DNA of 64,000 bases from Bugula neritina (GCA_964035545.1 OZ037772.1:8823150-8887149), one strand, 5' to 3'. Shown: positions 45,417-59,584, counted from the stretch's first letter. Made by a program: numbers and translations. The notes: a model not told the origin generated them from the sequence alone.

Positions 45417-46987
45417 TAAGTCTTGGGCATATTATTAGGAAGCCAAAGCCATAATATTATATTGGTCACACTGTAGCATTAGAGATATTGTATTATGACA
45501 GCGTGCTCACTTTTACATAAATATTGCAGAATTTAGCCTAACTTGGTGTTATTATTATTTTAGGAATAATTATGCTTTGTCTTATAAACAAAATTATTGT
45601 GTTTAGATTAAACCAATCTCTTTTAAAACTATTATTTCATTATATTTTTTTCAATTTACCCTGATAGCCCATTAAAATGTTATTCCCAGCTAACGACACA
45701 CTTTAGCAGGGGAAGTAACTTCTAAATGAGTGACTAGTAGCAGGATTGAAACTGAAACAATAATATCGGCTATAATTAATTACCTAATTAGAATTTAAAT
45801 ATACATAAATCTGCAATGAAATCCTATTGCAGTGATTCTAAGTGTTCTCAACCTATCTATAATTTAAATATACATGCACGATTGCTGGCCTCATCAGTGT
45901 GACCAGCACCTTATATAATGTTGTTTGCCTGGCATTTACATTAAGAGACCACACGCGGCACACCTTGATTATAAATGCTACATATTTAAAATTAAAAAAG
46001 GTTCCTTTTAATATTTATCCTGAAAATAATTATGTTTTTTTTAGATAAAACTATTTTACTTCAAGTTTTTTATGATATTTAGAATAATTATCATATTATT
46101 TTCTTTGTCCTCAAGCAGTAATAAGTTTTTAATTGGTGTTGAAACAATTTAGTGGGGAAAATAATTTCAAATAATAACCTGTTAGCAGAGGGGGTACTTT
46201 GAAAACCTAACCAACCATGTCGTGTAGGATGCATTTGCATGTTGGCCAATCTATTGTAGCCAATAATTTTCGATATAATATAAACACAGTGTGGTGGCAC
46301 AAGAATTATAAATAAATTACCGATATATAATATTCATATGTTTATGTGCACATTCAATAAAAGCATGACAATGTTTATTCCAACAGATTTTGTGTACTGT
46401 TTTCAATAAAATAAATTTAAGTTCACTTATCCTATCAAAAACTAATTCTTTGATTTTATACATAAATTTGCTTAAAAAGTTTAATAAAAATTGTTGTAGG
46501 GAGTAAGTACTCTTAAATTGTCATATGATTGCACCTGGTGTAATAGTTACAAGATACATGGCCATTCACAAGTAACTTTATCTGTAAGTCATCTACAATT
46601 AACACCTGCTTGCTTGGAAGCAAAGTGAGGTTTGAAAAGGTAAATGATGGCCACCATTGCAGCCATGTTATAACTGTGGTATTATACATTAGTAAATTAG
46701 GGAGTTGGCGCAAGGAAGCCAACACTGAAATATGTATAATTTTTATTTTAAACTCACAGGTGTCGTCATTCATTTTTTAAGGTTTTATGTGATGTTTTTA
46801 ACAAAATTAATGTAATTTCATTAAATTCATTAAAACTAATTGTTTTAAATATTATTTTAAAATAACTTTTAAGGGCGCTTTCGGATTCCCTACGCGTAGC
46901 CTACTGGGCTCATCGATGAATTTGCTCACTTTCTCTCAGTCGAGTACCCTCAATGAGCTTCTTTTTCGATGGGGTACGCGTTGGCTA

Positions 46988-47052
46988 CCGAATATATATA
47001 TACATATATATATACATATATATATATACATATATATATACATATATATATG
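46988..47052. repeat. TACATATATA array
   Basis: Short array of about 12-bp TATATATATACA units. Confidence 0.85.
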
Positions 47053-47084
47053 TTTTACAATTATATAATGTGAATTGTTATTAG

Positions 47085-47960
47085 GCACTTTCACATTATA
47101 TCTGCCGACAGGGTGAATGCTATCAGCATGTTCCATAAACAGCTATGTTGTATGATTCTGTGGTCCTATATATCTTAAATACCCATACAAATCTAATAAA
47201 TATCTGTTAAATGATTATTAGTAAGTAATTATATCTGTGCAACTGCGTTGAAAACCTAATTGTAGAGATACTGAGGAAATGCTCACCTCAAACTATAAGG
47301 CATGATGTTATTATCTACCATAAAATTTGGCTACATCTTCGTAACCAAAACCAAAAAAAGCTTAACAAGTTTAGTGCAAAATACACAATACCCAAAGTGA
47401 CTTTGCTCTCAAGTATGAACATTGCAAACTTCAAACTAACCAAGTGTCAAAATGTATTCTAGAAGTAATTACGTTGTATTTCAAATATAATTTTGTACTT
47501 TAATTTAATCTTTTTATTCAGAACGTAAATCTTTTTCTTTTCACATTACTTCAATGTTTACCAATAAAAATTAGTATTGAGTGCTGGAGCAATTTGCCAG
47601 GGGAATTAACTCCCAAATGTTGGCAGAAAAATAAATTTCACAAGATATTATGAAGATATTGGCCGCATTAATTAATGTAGCCAATGCCAAATAGTGTTAC
47701 GTTGATAGGCCTCTGATTATCGTATTGTTGTAAAGTGTGCACTATAATAGTATGTATCTCACAATGTTACATTTGTGTGGTGTCAAAATACAATTTAAAA
47801 GATTATAAGTATTTTTTTAAATAAGATTAATTTATTTTTGCTTTAATTTTTTAATAATATTAATTCTTAGATTGTACAAAAATAAATTGCATAAATCTAA
47901 TAAAAATTCTCATAAAATATTTGAACAATTTTACAGGGGAAACAACTCTTAAACAATAAT
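47085..47960. repeat. Dispersed repeat R, copy 1
   Basis: Starts TATCTGCCGACAGGGTGAAT and includes AACTTCAAACTAACCAAGTG, GGGGAATTAACTCCCAAATG, AATGCCAAATAGTGTTACG and a terminal TTTTACAGGGGAAACAACTC. Confidence 0.8.
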
Positions 47961-48015
47961 GAAAAAAAGTTATTGTTTTCTGAAAACTACAATGTAGATA
48001 TGTATAGATATGTAG

Positions 48016-48144
<129 letters not shown>

Positions 48145-48689
48145 GTCTGGCAGAACTGGGGGTTGGGTTCGCAATCTCGGATAAAGTTTTTTTCTCTTTT
48201 GATTATTTATCTTGAGGGTCCAGGTAGATGTTTCCAGGTGGGTGTGGACCTGCCACCCTTGAGCATTTCGAGAAATCCAAGATGGCCGCCAATTATGAAA
48301 AAATCGTAATCTAGTCGGCATAAAGTCTATATTATGTTGCAAAAACAAAATTTTTTTGATGATTAAAATAGATGCGCATTTTTAGAATGAATATGTGCCA
48401 TGCCAGTAAAAAGGAATCAAAGTAAAGAGCCAAGAGACATGTTTCTCAGCTCAAAAATCGGAATTGCTTCAATAAAACATCACATATGGTGCAGAGAAAT
48501 GATACAAGGTTTTTGAATAACTGTTTGGACATTGGAAAACATTGCTTATTGCCAGTGAATAGAAAGTAAAAAAAAGATACAGATGCAGCATATTGCTCAT
48601 AGCTAAAGTTAAAATTGAACATATATATAACTGTACAAATGCTATCAACTTTCACTCATGTTCATAATAAACACCTTTTTCATGTTAGT

Positions 48690-49450
48690 TCATTGCAGCA
48701 CACTCCTGTTACTGCTTCACAAGGGCAGAACTCTGTGCATGGGATAGATGTACTAGAATAGCCATATCGTGTTGTTTTGCATGGTTGTTGGCTTCCACAG
48801 GAACATTTAACGAATTTGGACCATTTTACTTTATTTAGTACACATCAGCAGATTATGATCAAACATTTTAAAGTTTGCTCAAAATTCATGAAAACTTACT
48901 ATATAGGGGAATAGAATTTGCTGATTCTATCTATGCATAACAAAAATGACTGGGAAGAGGTCCTGCAATATTTAAGCGCGGCGTCATTGTCATACGAGCT
49001 AAATATACATTTGTGAATCATCACGGCTTATATAATATCCCAATGTAATAATAAATAAGGAATAGACATAAAAAATCATGCATAAATGGAAAAGCCTTAA
49101 TTATTCAGTTTTATTTGTTAAAATTTTAATAGTTTGAGGCAAAAATCTATATATAATAGCAGCTAAATTGTAAAAGATCGCCAAAAGCTAGAGTCGTCGA
49201 GTGTACACCAAATTAACTAACATGATCCACTTCATAATACTGTCTGGTGTAAGCACAACATCATTTTATACTCCTTTTGAGAAAAGAGATTCTATTAGAT
49301 TCCCTATCACCTACCAATGTTCTAGTGGGTGTAATGCCGCAGTTTCATATGGCTACCTGGAGGTGTGCTCTGGTGACATTATCCAATAGCTTCATCTGTA
49401 TAGGAGGCAAAGTACATAAGTTAAAGGCACATCGCAAATAGCATTGCTGA
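48690..49450 (-). pseudogene. Decayed cysteine-rich C-terminal protein fragment
   Basis: On the minus strand, an LPPIQMKLLDNVTRAHLQ-like stretch (about 49410) is followed, after stops, by KWSKFVKCSCGSQQPCKTTR and SIPCTEFCPCEAVTGVCC (about 48820-48690) and TGA. The LPP..L..H..RAH..Q block followed by a C-x-C-G..C..R......PCTE.C.C tail recurs in uncharacterised, probably transposon-linked, invertebrate proteins (from memory, not checked). Confidence 0.4.
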
Positions 49451-49739
49451 CCTTAGTTTCCCAAGCCTTTTGTTTTGTATATGTCATGGAGGAGCACTTT
49501 GCATAATTGTAGCAACATAGCATAAACTTGGTAGCTTGTATGAATGGTAATCCTGAAAAAAAGCACTAGTGTCACCAAATCACATTTTCCTTCTACCAAG
49601 ACATTTATGATGATTCCCTTTCCAATATTTTACATTGTTGCCCCTGGGAGGCCGTGGGAAGGCAGCAAATTGTTCATTTTAGGGCTTTGTCTCAAACTTT
49701 CTCACCCAGTACGCTGTGGCCCAGGATGAGTAGCGGTTT

Positions 49740-50770
49740 TGCAGGGCACCAAGTGCTATCAGAGAGTGTCATCTAATTCTATTGTCAACATCTTCATCTG
49801 AGAAGCCACATTTCAGTATGCCATCTTTCACTGTATCCATTAACCTTTTTTTGCCCCCCCCCCTCTCTTTTTCTTTCTCTGTATCTTCATCTCAGCCACC
49901 ATTATAATATCTTCCTCCGTATCTCTTCTGCGCACATGTCCATACTATTGAAGAGGTCTCCTCCTCATGTCTATTGCGATAGCTTCTATTTTGGCCTCCT
50001 CCTTTATATTATCACATGTTACATGGTCTTCCCAATTCATATTGTAAATGTTTCGAAGCATCCTCATCTCAGTTGCACTTATCTGCTTCAATATTGACAA
50101 GAGCAACTGGGTGGCATCATTCTTTGAGTGGGTCATTGCAGAGTTCAATCTTCCGTTTGACAGACTCCCTGCAGTCCTTTGAATCAGATTGGATTCTTAA
50201 TTGCATCTCATCCTTATGAGCAGTAAAAGCATTTATTTCAGACTCATCCCTGATGTCACTGCGGCCATACTGTATCTTGTTGCATGCAGAAGTGCTGTAC
50301 ACCCACACCTTGAGAGTTTCAGATTTAGTGGTGATGCCAATGATTCCCCCTTGCTGTGACCAAATCTTACGAAGGTCACCTCAATGGTCATGTCCGACCA
50401 AATGCCGTCGAGCTGGCCGTGTTTATGATGCAATAATTCAATCCTTACATCTTGTGGCATGACCTTCACGCTATGCAGATAGTGCAATTCCTCTTCCATT
50501 GCTAGGTGTAAGGCCCAGTCTCATTTTCTAACAGCTATGATGTGGGTGTTGATGGTAAAAATTGGTCCAATAAAGCACATGGCCCACAGTTTTGCTGTTC
50601 TTGAGCTCTCTGCAATCTTAATCAACATCTTTTCAAGCTTCTTCATGCTAGTGATCACACTTTCATCAAGACTGGCTTTAACAGTTCTCTCACCAATATT
50701 CTCAGACCTTGTACATTCTGGAGAAACTTTTTCTATTTAGAATTTTTGAGAAACCACCAAAAGTAGAATT
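49740..50770 (-). mobile_element. Decayed LINE 3' region
   Basis: On the minus strand, broken frames read ISATEMRMLRNIYNMNWEDH, a YGHVRRRDTEE block and MKIQRKRKRG, in the order expected for the C-terminal part of LINE polyproteins (AEMRxLR...YGHVxRR...). The CETWxL-type block upstream is degraded. Not the same copy as the LINE at 13-15.6 kb. Confidence 0.65.
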
Positions 50771-52189
50771 AACTAATTCTACCAAATCACTTTCAGCTAT
50801 TAGTGTTCCAGTGCACCCAACATAGGTCATTAAAAAGGGAGAAATTAATAGTAAACGTTAATGAAAGGGGATTGGTATGAAAAAGGTAGGGAACCACTGT
50901 TCTAATAAATGTATTACTTTCCTCAGCATGAAATACATTTTCATTCATAAGAATCTGTTTACAAATGCTTTTAGAGGAAAAGTGAAATGTGCTGATTGTA
51001 GAAATAGGTTTTGAAAGCAAAAATGTCAATATTTAGATAAATGATGTGTCAATAATAAAGCAATTAAATTATGTTAAGAAGCCATGGTGCTGTGTTAATA
51101 AGGTTGTTGACTCCTTTTTATAACTTTAAAAACTTAGCTAAAGTTTTAAAACTGAAAATAACTATTAAGTTGGCAGCTCAACAAACCTTTTCGATAGGCA
51201 TGCCAGTTGGAAATAAATTGCTATTTAGCTCATATGGCAATGACGTTGCATTTTAAATTTGCAGAACCCCTTTCAGCTTTATTTAGTAGACATATTTGTA
51301 ATCAGCATATAAAATCACACCATATAGTAAATTTTCATGAAGTTAGAACAAACTGATGCAGAGATGCAAGGAAATTATAAACACGGCAAGGCTAGGTTAA
51401 ACTTGAAAAAAGGAATGATTAAGGTTTAGCTTAGTTATCCTTGGGTATCATTTGCCTATTTCTCAATAATACATATGATAAAGGCACATGCATCTTTATT
51501 ATATTAATTTCTAAAGATTTCAAAGTATTGGAACCTTAAATTTAGCCCCAATGGGTAGGTACATTTGAATTAGAAAAAATCGTTTGGTGCCTGGCGGCCA
51601 TCTTGAATTTCTCGAAATGCTCAAGGGTAAGAAGTCCACACCCACCTGGAAACATTTACCTAGACCCTATATTTGAATAATCAGGAGAGAAAAAAACTTT
51701 ATCCGGGATTGCGAACCTAAGTCAAAAATTGGCATTTTTCTGCCAGACTAATAAGAGTATGCTCTCCATAAAGATTCATATTTTATATACTTATCAGGTT
51801 TGTTATGATCTAACTTATTAATTCTAATCTAAAATAATTAAATTTTAACACATTATTCTACTTCTACCAAGAAATGTTGTAATTTATTTGTTTCACAATA
51901 CTTTTAAAAATTTTATTATTTGCTTATATATAGTTAACATTTTTATGCTGCCTTTAATGTCAATGTTCATCTAAAACATTGTCTATTTAAAAGATATTTG
52001 ATTTTTTTGATTGCATTTTAAAGTTTAATTGAAATCATCTTGTTACTTGGAATGCTTTTGAACAGCTATTGAGACACAAAGTTGTGTTATTTTACTTCAA
52101 CATCATTAATTTATTAGTTTTACTGCACCTTGTGGCACCTGTCAGTGGTAAATGCAGCACTGACACTAACAGATTCAGAAAGCTCACTC

Positions 52190-52335
52190 AAGTTTATGGT
52201 CACTATTCTCTACGAGAATCCTTGATGAAAAGAGTTTTTAAAGCCAGCTAAGGATTTATTTATATGTGATGGCACAGGAGTAATTACATATGACAGAATG
52301 CTCTTCCTAACATCACTACTAACTAAATTACTGAA
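52190..52335 (-). mobile_element. Family-2 SINE body fragment, minus strand
   Basis: AAGTTTATGGTCACTATTCT...GGCACAGGAGTAATTA...GCTCTTCCTAACATCACTAC. Confidence 0.6.
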
Positions 52336-52979
52336 GATCACACTTTCATAACTCACATACGGCTGCCCTTCAAAAAGTCTCTTATATATTGTTTACAGTT
52401 TGAATTATTTACAAAATGGATCTATAAGTAGAAACAAAACTTTTCTAATACAAATAATATATTTGTTTAAATTTGTCAATGCTTTTTGGCAGAAAAGTCT
52501 GTGAAGCTCTCCAGTTATTACAACCAAAAGAGGCATTTAGCCTCTCACGTTAATGATGGTCTTTACATGGGGGATTTTTCATTAATTGCACACACTGAGA
52601 AAGAACTTAGACCCTGGTGAAGAGTGGATCTGGTTGATGTTTACTGTGTCTGGGCTGTCAACATTCTTAACAGAGGGAATGGTGTGTTAAGTTTTCTAAT
52701 GAAACTTGTAATAATTATATTACGAAGAGTTCTGAAAATTGAACTTGAAATTAAAAGCTGATGCCTGGTTTTTTCTGCGTAGACTCCATAAAAATGTTCA
52801 CTATATATGTAGGTTACATAGAACTACAGTGATAGTTTTTTTTTCAATTGCAGTACTAATTGGTTTATTTAGTGTGATATAGTGAACATTTTGAAATATA
52901 GATGTAATAATATATCTGACTGGTTGCAATTGCTATTTTTTATATACTTGTTTATTTTTCAAAGTTTAACAAGAATATT

Positions 52980-53177
52980 TATGGGAAAAGATCTTTGAAT
53001 GCTGAAGTTACAGTTGCTATGACAGAAGTAGAGGTAGAATTTACTGCAACAAACCCTGAGATACTGTGTTACTACCATGATGGAGTTCTTAACCGATATT
53101 ACAATCTCGCTATACTTGTAAACAACCAAACCGAGGCCGTTTTGTTCAGGTTCTGTTCATTGCTGACACTTATTTAA
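52980..53177 (+). pseudogene. Possible exon remnant, weakly multicopper-oxidase-like
   Basis: After TTTTTCAAAG the frame reads NAEVTVAMTEVEVEFTATNP, then EILCYYHDGVLN..., to TAA. The V-E-F-x-A-x-N-P spacing before an aromatic/His block resembles the C-terminal copper site of multicopper oxidases, but HCH is YHD here. No neighbouring exons found. Confidence 0.2.
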
Positions 53178-53439
53178 ATATTTATGAAGTTGAAGTTCAT
53201 GGGATTGGATTAGATTATTGTTTATAAAACAGTGGTTTTTGTAATTCTATAGTTGAGCTAAAAAAATAAATTGTTTTTCTATTGGGTTAGTTTTTTCTCA
53301 TGACTACTTTTGCAAAGATATCCTTTCTCAGAATTTAGATAAATTGCATTTATAATTTGTAAGCCAAGTACTAACTAATACCTGATTTCACTGCTAATTT
53401 TATTGTAATAGTATAATGTGAGTTTTTATTTGGCACGTT

Positions 53440-54305
53440 TTATTTTGTATGGTCTGCCGACAGGGTGAATGCTATCAGCATGTTCTTCAAACAACTATGC
53501 CGTATGATTCTGTGGTCATATAAATCTCTTATATCCATACAAAATCTAATAATTTTCTGCTAAAAATGTTATTAGTGTGTAAATATTTGTGTACGATTGC
53601 ATAGAAACCTAGTTGCAGATTTACTGAAGAATTGCTGAACTCAAAGGCATGATCTTATTAAATACCATATTTGGCTACACCTTCGTAACCAATACCAAAA
53701 ACAGTTAGATAAGTTATTGCACTGTAATTACAAAAAAAGCCCATAATGCTTAGATTAAGTGTACTCTCAAATATGAATATTGCAAACATCAAACTAACCA
53801 GGTGTCAATATTTATTCTAAAAGTAATCATGTAGCATTTCAAATAAAATTTCTGTAAGTCACTTTAATCTTTTTATTCAAAACGAAATTTTTTTTCCTTT
53901 TAGTTTACTTCAATTTTTTCCAATAAAAATTTATATTGAGTGGTGGAGCAATATGTCAGGGGAATTAACTCCCAAATGTATGACGAAAGTTTGCAGAATA
54001 ATAAATTTTACGAGGTATGAAGATGTAATGTAGCCAAAGCCAAATAGTGTTACGTTGATAGGCCCTTGATTAACGTATTTAGTGTCTACTGTGCACTATA
54101 ACTTTATCCATTTCATAATGTCATATTTAAGTGGTGTCAAAATACAATCTAAAAAATTATGAGTGTTTTTTTAAATAAATTTATTACTGCTTCAATCTTT
54201 TGAATAATATTAATTCTTAGTTTGTACAAACAATAAATTGCATGAATTTAACAAAAGTTCTTATAGAATATTTGAACAATTTTACAGGGGAAACAACTCT
54301 TAAAT
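53440..54305. repeat. Dispersed repeat R, copy 2
   Basis: Same blocks in the same order and orientation as 47085-47960 (TGCCGACAGGGTGAATGCTA ... TTTTACAGGGGAAACAACTC). Confidence 0.8.
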
Positions 54306-54777
54306 TGAAACTAAAGCATATGCATTGCCGTTACAAACACTTACATTGTGTTTGTGACATCAAGCATAACATTCAGGCATGCAAATGCCTGAAATGTTCC
54401 ATATATTATAATGAAATACAATTTTTAATTATTTTAATTTTGCTACTTAATATGCAAGAATTGTTTAAGCATTGACAAGATATCGGTAAATTGATATGTT
54501 TTTGTAAAATTTTTATATCTAAAAAAATTGTATTCCTAAATTTCTTTTGCTCCTATAATATAGTTTCTACTTAATAGATGGTGAAACTTTGCTCGTTGAA
54601 CAATCTTTACTTGAATAATTTATCTTATATGTAAAAGTATTCAATCAGTGGAAATGCATAATGGTTGTTTATATTGTAGAGCAAAAATATATAAATGTAT
54701 AACATGCCATGACTCTCATTTAGAAAATTATTTAAAACTACTTTAAACTACTACATTTATGCAGAATATAAATGCCA

Positions 54778-54990
54778 AGACAGCCGTGGTCTAGGGGTTA
54801 GAGTGTTTGCCTAGTAAACACGAAGGTCATGGGTTCAAGACCAGACAAAGGCCATTGGTGACCTTAGGAAAAGCATCCAATCATAATTGCTCCTGTGCCT
54901 CATTTAAATAAGTCCTTTAACAAAAACTCTTTTCATCAGGGCTTTCTCACAGGAATAGCAACTATAAACTTAAGAGTGAGTTTTTTTATA
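54778..54990 (+). mobile_element. Family-2 SINE, best copy
   Basis: Full length: head GACAGCCGTGGTCTAGGGG...B box GGTTCAAGACC, body AAAGCATCCAATCATAATTG...CTTTCTCACAGGAATAGC, T-rich/ATAT 3' end. Confidence 0.75.
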
Positions 54991-55454
54991 TATGCCAAGA
55001 CAGAAAATAAAAGCAAAAAAATAATGAAGTGGGAAATTATTGTTATAACTGAAATTTACAATTTAGATCATTATATAGGTAATTATTATAATATATACTA
55101 ACATCTTACATACAAAATAGAGAGAAAAGTAATTAATCAGAAAGGTATTTTGCATCTATAAGAAAAGTAGTTTAAACCTCTTGATCTTTCTAGATTGTGC
55201 ATTTGAGATCAGCTACTGAATATGGCCACCGTTCAACAATCAGATGAAAGAAGGTGCCCTCCATAAATATGTATACTTATGTTTGTACAAACTTGCGCAT
55301 TTTAGTCCTAATTGTAAATATACAGAGGAATTGTGTAATATAAACTTATATTTTACTAATTTTGTGAAAAGCTATTTATAGGCTTCTGCAATCTCGTATT
55401 ATCAATCAAATGAAACATAAAAATATTTTAAATAAGCTTAAACAGCTATGTTGA

Positions 55455-56190
55455 AAACATAATTTTCAAATATTATACTGAAGAATTGCTGAACTTCAAC
55501 TATGAGGCATGATGTTATTTAATACCATATTATGTGGATACATCTTCGTAACCCAAACCATTAAGGCTAGAAAAATTTTAACGATATAGTAAAGGCAACT
55601 AACCCCTTACTTTGCGTACTTTCGGATATGAATGTTACAAACTTCAAACTAACCAAGTGTTAATATTTATGCTAAAGGTAGTTATGTTGTAATCCAAAAG
55701 AAATTTGTGCAATTTAATTTAGTAATTTTATTGAAAATGATACTTCTTTTGTTGTATTTTCCTACAATTCATTCCAATAAAAATTAGTGTTGAGTATTGA
55801 AGGAATTTGCCATGGGAATTAACTCCCAAATGCATAACCAATGTATTTTGAAATAATAATTATCATGAAGTATTAGGATGCAAACAATATTGGCCTCATT
55901 AATGTAGCCAATGCCAAATAGTGTTACATAAGTAGGTCAATGTTTGACATATTCAGTGATAAACGTGCACTATATAATATCTAAATCACGATGTTATACT
56001 TATATACCTATAATATACTTGGGTGTCAAAATACAATTTGGAAGATTCTAAGTGTTGTTTTGAATAAAATAAATTTACTTTTGCTTGAATTTTTTTTAGT
56101 GACATTAGTCCATATTTTGTAAAGAGTTAAATTGTAGGAATCTAACAAAAAAATTTATAAAACATTTTAACAATTTTACAAGGGAAAAAC
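55455..56190. repeat. Dispersed repeat R, copy 3
   Basis: Begins at AAAACATAATTTTC/GAAGAATTGCTGAAC and carries GGGAATTAACTCCCAAATGC and CAATGCCAAATAGTGTTACA; the left ~100 bp is missing. Confidence 0.75.
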
Positions 56191-56439
56191 CGTATATATG
56201 TGTTTATATTTAAACATGTTCATTATTAAACAGACATTTTGAAGCAGAATGCTGTGGTGCTTACATTTAAGTAGTATAGCTTTTCAAAGTATTATAGAGA
56301 ATAATTTAAACTTCAATCTTCTTTTCATTATTTTTCAAAAAACTAAATTCCCAAGCATCTATTATAAACATAGCTATTTTTATGCAATTTTCATATAATA
56401 TTATATATCATAATAATATAATGTGAGTCGTTTCTTGGC

Positions 56440-57616
56440 ATGTTTTATTTTGTATCATCAGTTGACATAGTGAATGTTATAAGTGTGTTCCTTAAACAGC
56501 AATGTTATAATCATAATTACAGAGATGCTGATAAAATGCTACACTCCAACTACAAGGCATGATGTTATATTATACCATAATTTGTGGTTACATCTTCGTA
56601 ACCAGACCCAAAAAGACTAGAAAAGCTACGATAATATACACTGCGTTTCCATTACCGCATTATGCGAATGGATTTTCTCATCCGCCCTATGGAAACAGTT
56701 GCATCGAAGCAAAACCGCAGCCGGAAATTACACCGAACGGCTCCTTCGATGAGAATTTTCCTTCGCATTATGTTCATCATGGAAATGGTTCCTTCGGTTA
56801 AATCGAATGAAACCTTTTGTGCCGGAGGCAGAGATCAGCATTTGTGGCAGCTAGTTACATAGTTACGCGATGCTAACAATAATTATATTATTTTATTTAT
56901 CCTAGCTATTATTTAAAATAATTACTAATCATCTTAAATTTGTAAAACTATTCTGCAAGCCAAAGCTTTCTCAAGCTAAAAATAAGTTGACAGCTTTTTC
57001 ATTTTGAAAATTTAAATTACTTTTAAGCTTTTGTTTATCGATCAAGAAATACATCATGCTTACATTGGTTTATGGTTTTTTTATTTTAAATAAACTGACT
57101 CAAAGTTTGTGTATTTAGTTGATTTAATCTATCAAAAATGGAGACAGAATTGAAAATTGTCGTTGTGCATGAACTCAAACTTGACCATATTAATCATCAT
57201 TTTAGTTCAGCCGTCACAGTTGCAAAGAAAAGATAACTTCGCACGGATTGCATAGGAACGTGCGGTTTTTCCTTCGATGTAATCCGTACGGGCATCCGTA
57301 CGCATTCATTTGCCTTCATGGAAACGCAGTATTAACGAGAGCCACTAACACTATGAAAACGTGTGCTTTAAAATATGAATATTACAAACTTCAAGCTAAC
57401 CAAGTGTCAATATTTATTCTAAACGTAGTTATGTTGTAATCTAAATAAAATTTGTGCACTTTAATTTAGTAATTTTATTAAAAATGACATGTTTTTCTTT
57501 TTATTTTTCTACAACTTACTCTAATAAAAATTAGTGCTGAGTATTGAAAGAATTTGCCAGGGGAAATAACTCCCAAATGCATGAATGTTCTGAAATAATA
57601 ATTATCATGAAGTATT
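56440..57616. repeat. Dispersed repeat R, copy 4, interrupted
   Basis: Left part 56440-56634 and right part 57333-57616 (CAAGCTAACCAAGTGTCAAT, GGGGAAATAACTCCCAAATG) are split by the transposon at 56635-57332. Confidence 0.75.
56635..57332. mobile_element. Non-autonomous DNA transposon inside a dispersed repeat copy
   Basis: Ends read ACTGCGTTTCCAT (56640) and ATGGAAACGCAGT (57330); inner arms also pair (TGCGAATGGATTTTCTC region against CGTACGCATTCATTTG region, imperfect). It interrupts the dispersed repeat seen intact at 55460-56190. TAA on both sides (56632-56634, 57333-57335) is the likely target duplication. Confidence 0.65.
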
Positions 57617-58034
57617 ACCCCCTGTTCACACATTGCCGTATCGTACGCTGTAACGTAAAATATCAGCCATTTTAATGTGTTCAAACTGAAGTTAGAGCGA
57701 TGGAGGTTACGCTTTTGCAAAGAAGTTACAGCTCAAAGTTATAATTAATTAGAACGATGCACGAGCGAAGCTTGTGGGAAAACTGCATTTAGAAGCAGTA
57801 GTGCAGAAATTTATATATAGCCTAAGTTCTTTGATTTTTTTATGGAAATTTAGTTTGGGGGGGTTTGAAACATATAATTTCTTTTGCTGTATCTCTAATT
57901 CAGAACACCGGCTTTTCTTAATTTTTCAATTACTGCACTTTATACCTTAATTTGTGTCCCTTCAGCAAAGACGAAATAAATATTAGACACGCAATTATAG
58001 TTTATCAAGACCATGTTTCAAGAGATCTGCACTA

Positions 58035-58215
58035 AAACTCACGCAAGTTTATAGTCGCTATATATCCCTGTGAGAAACCCCTGTTGGAAAGGGTTTTTGT
58101 TAAAGTACTTATTTAAATGAGGCACAGGAGCAATTATGACTGAATGCTCTCCTAACATCACCGATGGCTCGAACCCATAACTTCGTGTTCACTAGGCAAA
58201 CGCTTTAACAGACAA
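58035..58215 (-). mobile_element. Family-2 SINE, minus strand
   Basis: CGCAAGTTTATAGTCGCTAT...GAGGCACAGGAGCAATTATG...GGCTCGAACCCATAACTTCG...TAGGCAAACGCTTTAAC. Confidence 0.7.
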
Positions 58216-59584
58216 TGGTTAGTTGATCAAGACCATGAATAAGAGATCTGGGCTATAATACACGTTAATTATACTTTCACATATCAGGCTGCATTATAGG
58301 TCCATTTTTGCATATAAAATCATCAAATGTGAGGGCATACAGACTCAGTATATTATACTGCTGGCAAGATACTAATTAATTTTGTACATAATTAAAATAT
58401 TTTCCAAAGAGCTTACTATTCAACTTTTCCACAAAAATAGGTTATAAATTAGAAGTTATTTAGTTGATGAGGAAATAACTTCTAATGATGACATACAAAT
58501 CGGTTGGTTGGCAGCAAAGCAAATAGTATGATAAAAAAGTTTTAATAGTGAATCATCTCTTCATGCAGTGGTGAACCAGTAGATAATTTCTGCCAAAAAT
58601 TCAATCAAATTTATATACTCAGAAAAGCAAAACAGGGGAGATTAATATATGTTGTTGTAATTATTAGGATGCAGTTTCATTGTATAGCAGCATATCTGCT
58701 GGTATAGCTCGTAAGGCTGTAAGAAACTAAACCCCTTTTAACAAGCCATGCTGGCAGATCTTGTATTATATATTTGCAAGATAGTGCAGCGTTAAGCTTT
58801 GAAACTTGTTAATATATGTTTTGTAAAGTGTGACTTCACATTTTTACAGCTTATCCGTTTTCATTTGCTAAAGTAGCTGATGGTAGAAGCAGAAAGAAAA
58901 AGAAGCTTTGCTCCGTGCTGACCGCAAGTACAAATATGCTTCACGTGTTTGAAAATGATTTTAAATACTGAAAAGTATGCAGCTATAATCTATATGCTTC
59001 TCAGGTTGTTTATAATATTATAGCTAGAATTTTAATGCATGACTTTCAGGCGTCATTATCGTGGTTATAAAACGTGTTGAGTTACATATAATAGCTTTCC
59101 GTGTGTCAGCACATGTGGCCTATTGCCAGCTGTTTTTACGTAGCAGATGCAAACTATATGCTACAGTAAAACTTCTGCTGGTTTACTCATTGTTTTTGTA
59201 CAACAATTTGATTTCTTCAAATGTGAACCAAATAAGAAAAAGATTTTTGGTCCCTGCATGTTTTCAAATCAACAAGTAAAATAGTTATATAAGCAGTTTA
59301 GTTTTGGCAAAAAAATCTGATTTCAGCTTGACAATATGCCAAGTGCATGGATATTGACTTAAATATTTAATTTGTATGCATTAGGTTTTAGAAGGGTATT
59401 GAAATTGGGGTAATCTTGGGAACTTTCTCTGTACCATAACATGACATACAAGTTTATAATATGTACATGTATATATAAGCAAGCAAAGGTAAGTACGGTA
59501 CTGGAGAAATTGAGAAAAGCCTGTGTTCTAGATTAAAGAGTAGCAAAGAAGTTGTGCTCCCGCAACAATTTTTATCCGCATCCC

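Noticed and set aside
45890-45930. Second hammerhead candidate (CTGATGAGGCC on the minus strand near 45895)
   Set aside because: No GAAA core or stem II closure follows at a usable distance.
49200-49740. Plus-strand frames of about 60 codons
   Set aside because: The minus strand reads as a decayed protein remnant here; the plus frames show no motifs.
57617-57790. CCCCTGTTCACACATTGCCG as a possible left terminus of another DNA transposon
   Set aside because: I could not find a matching inverted right end or a target duplication.
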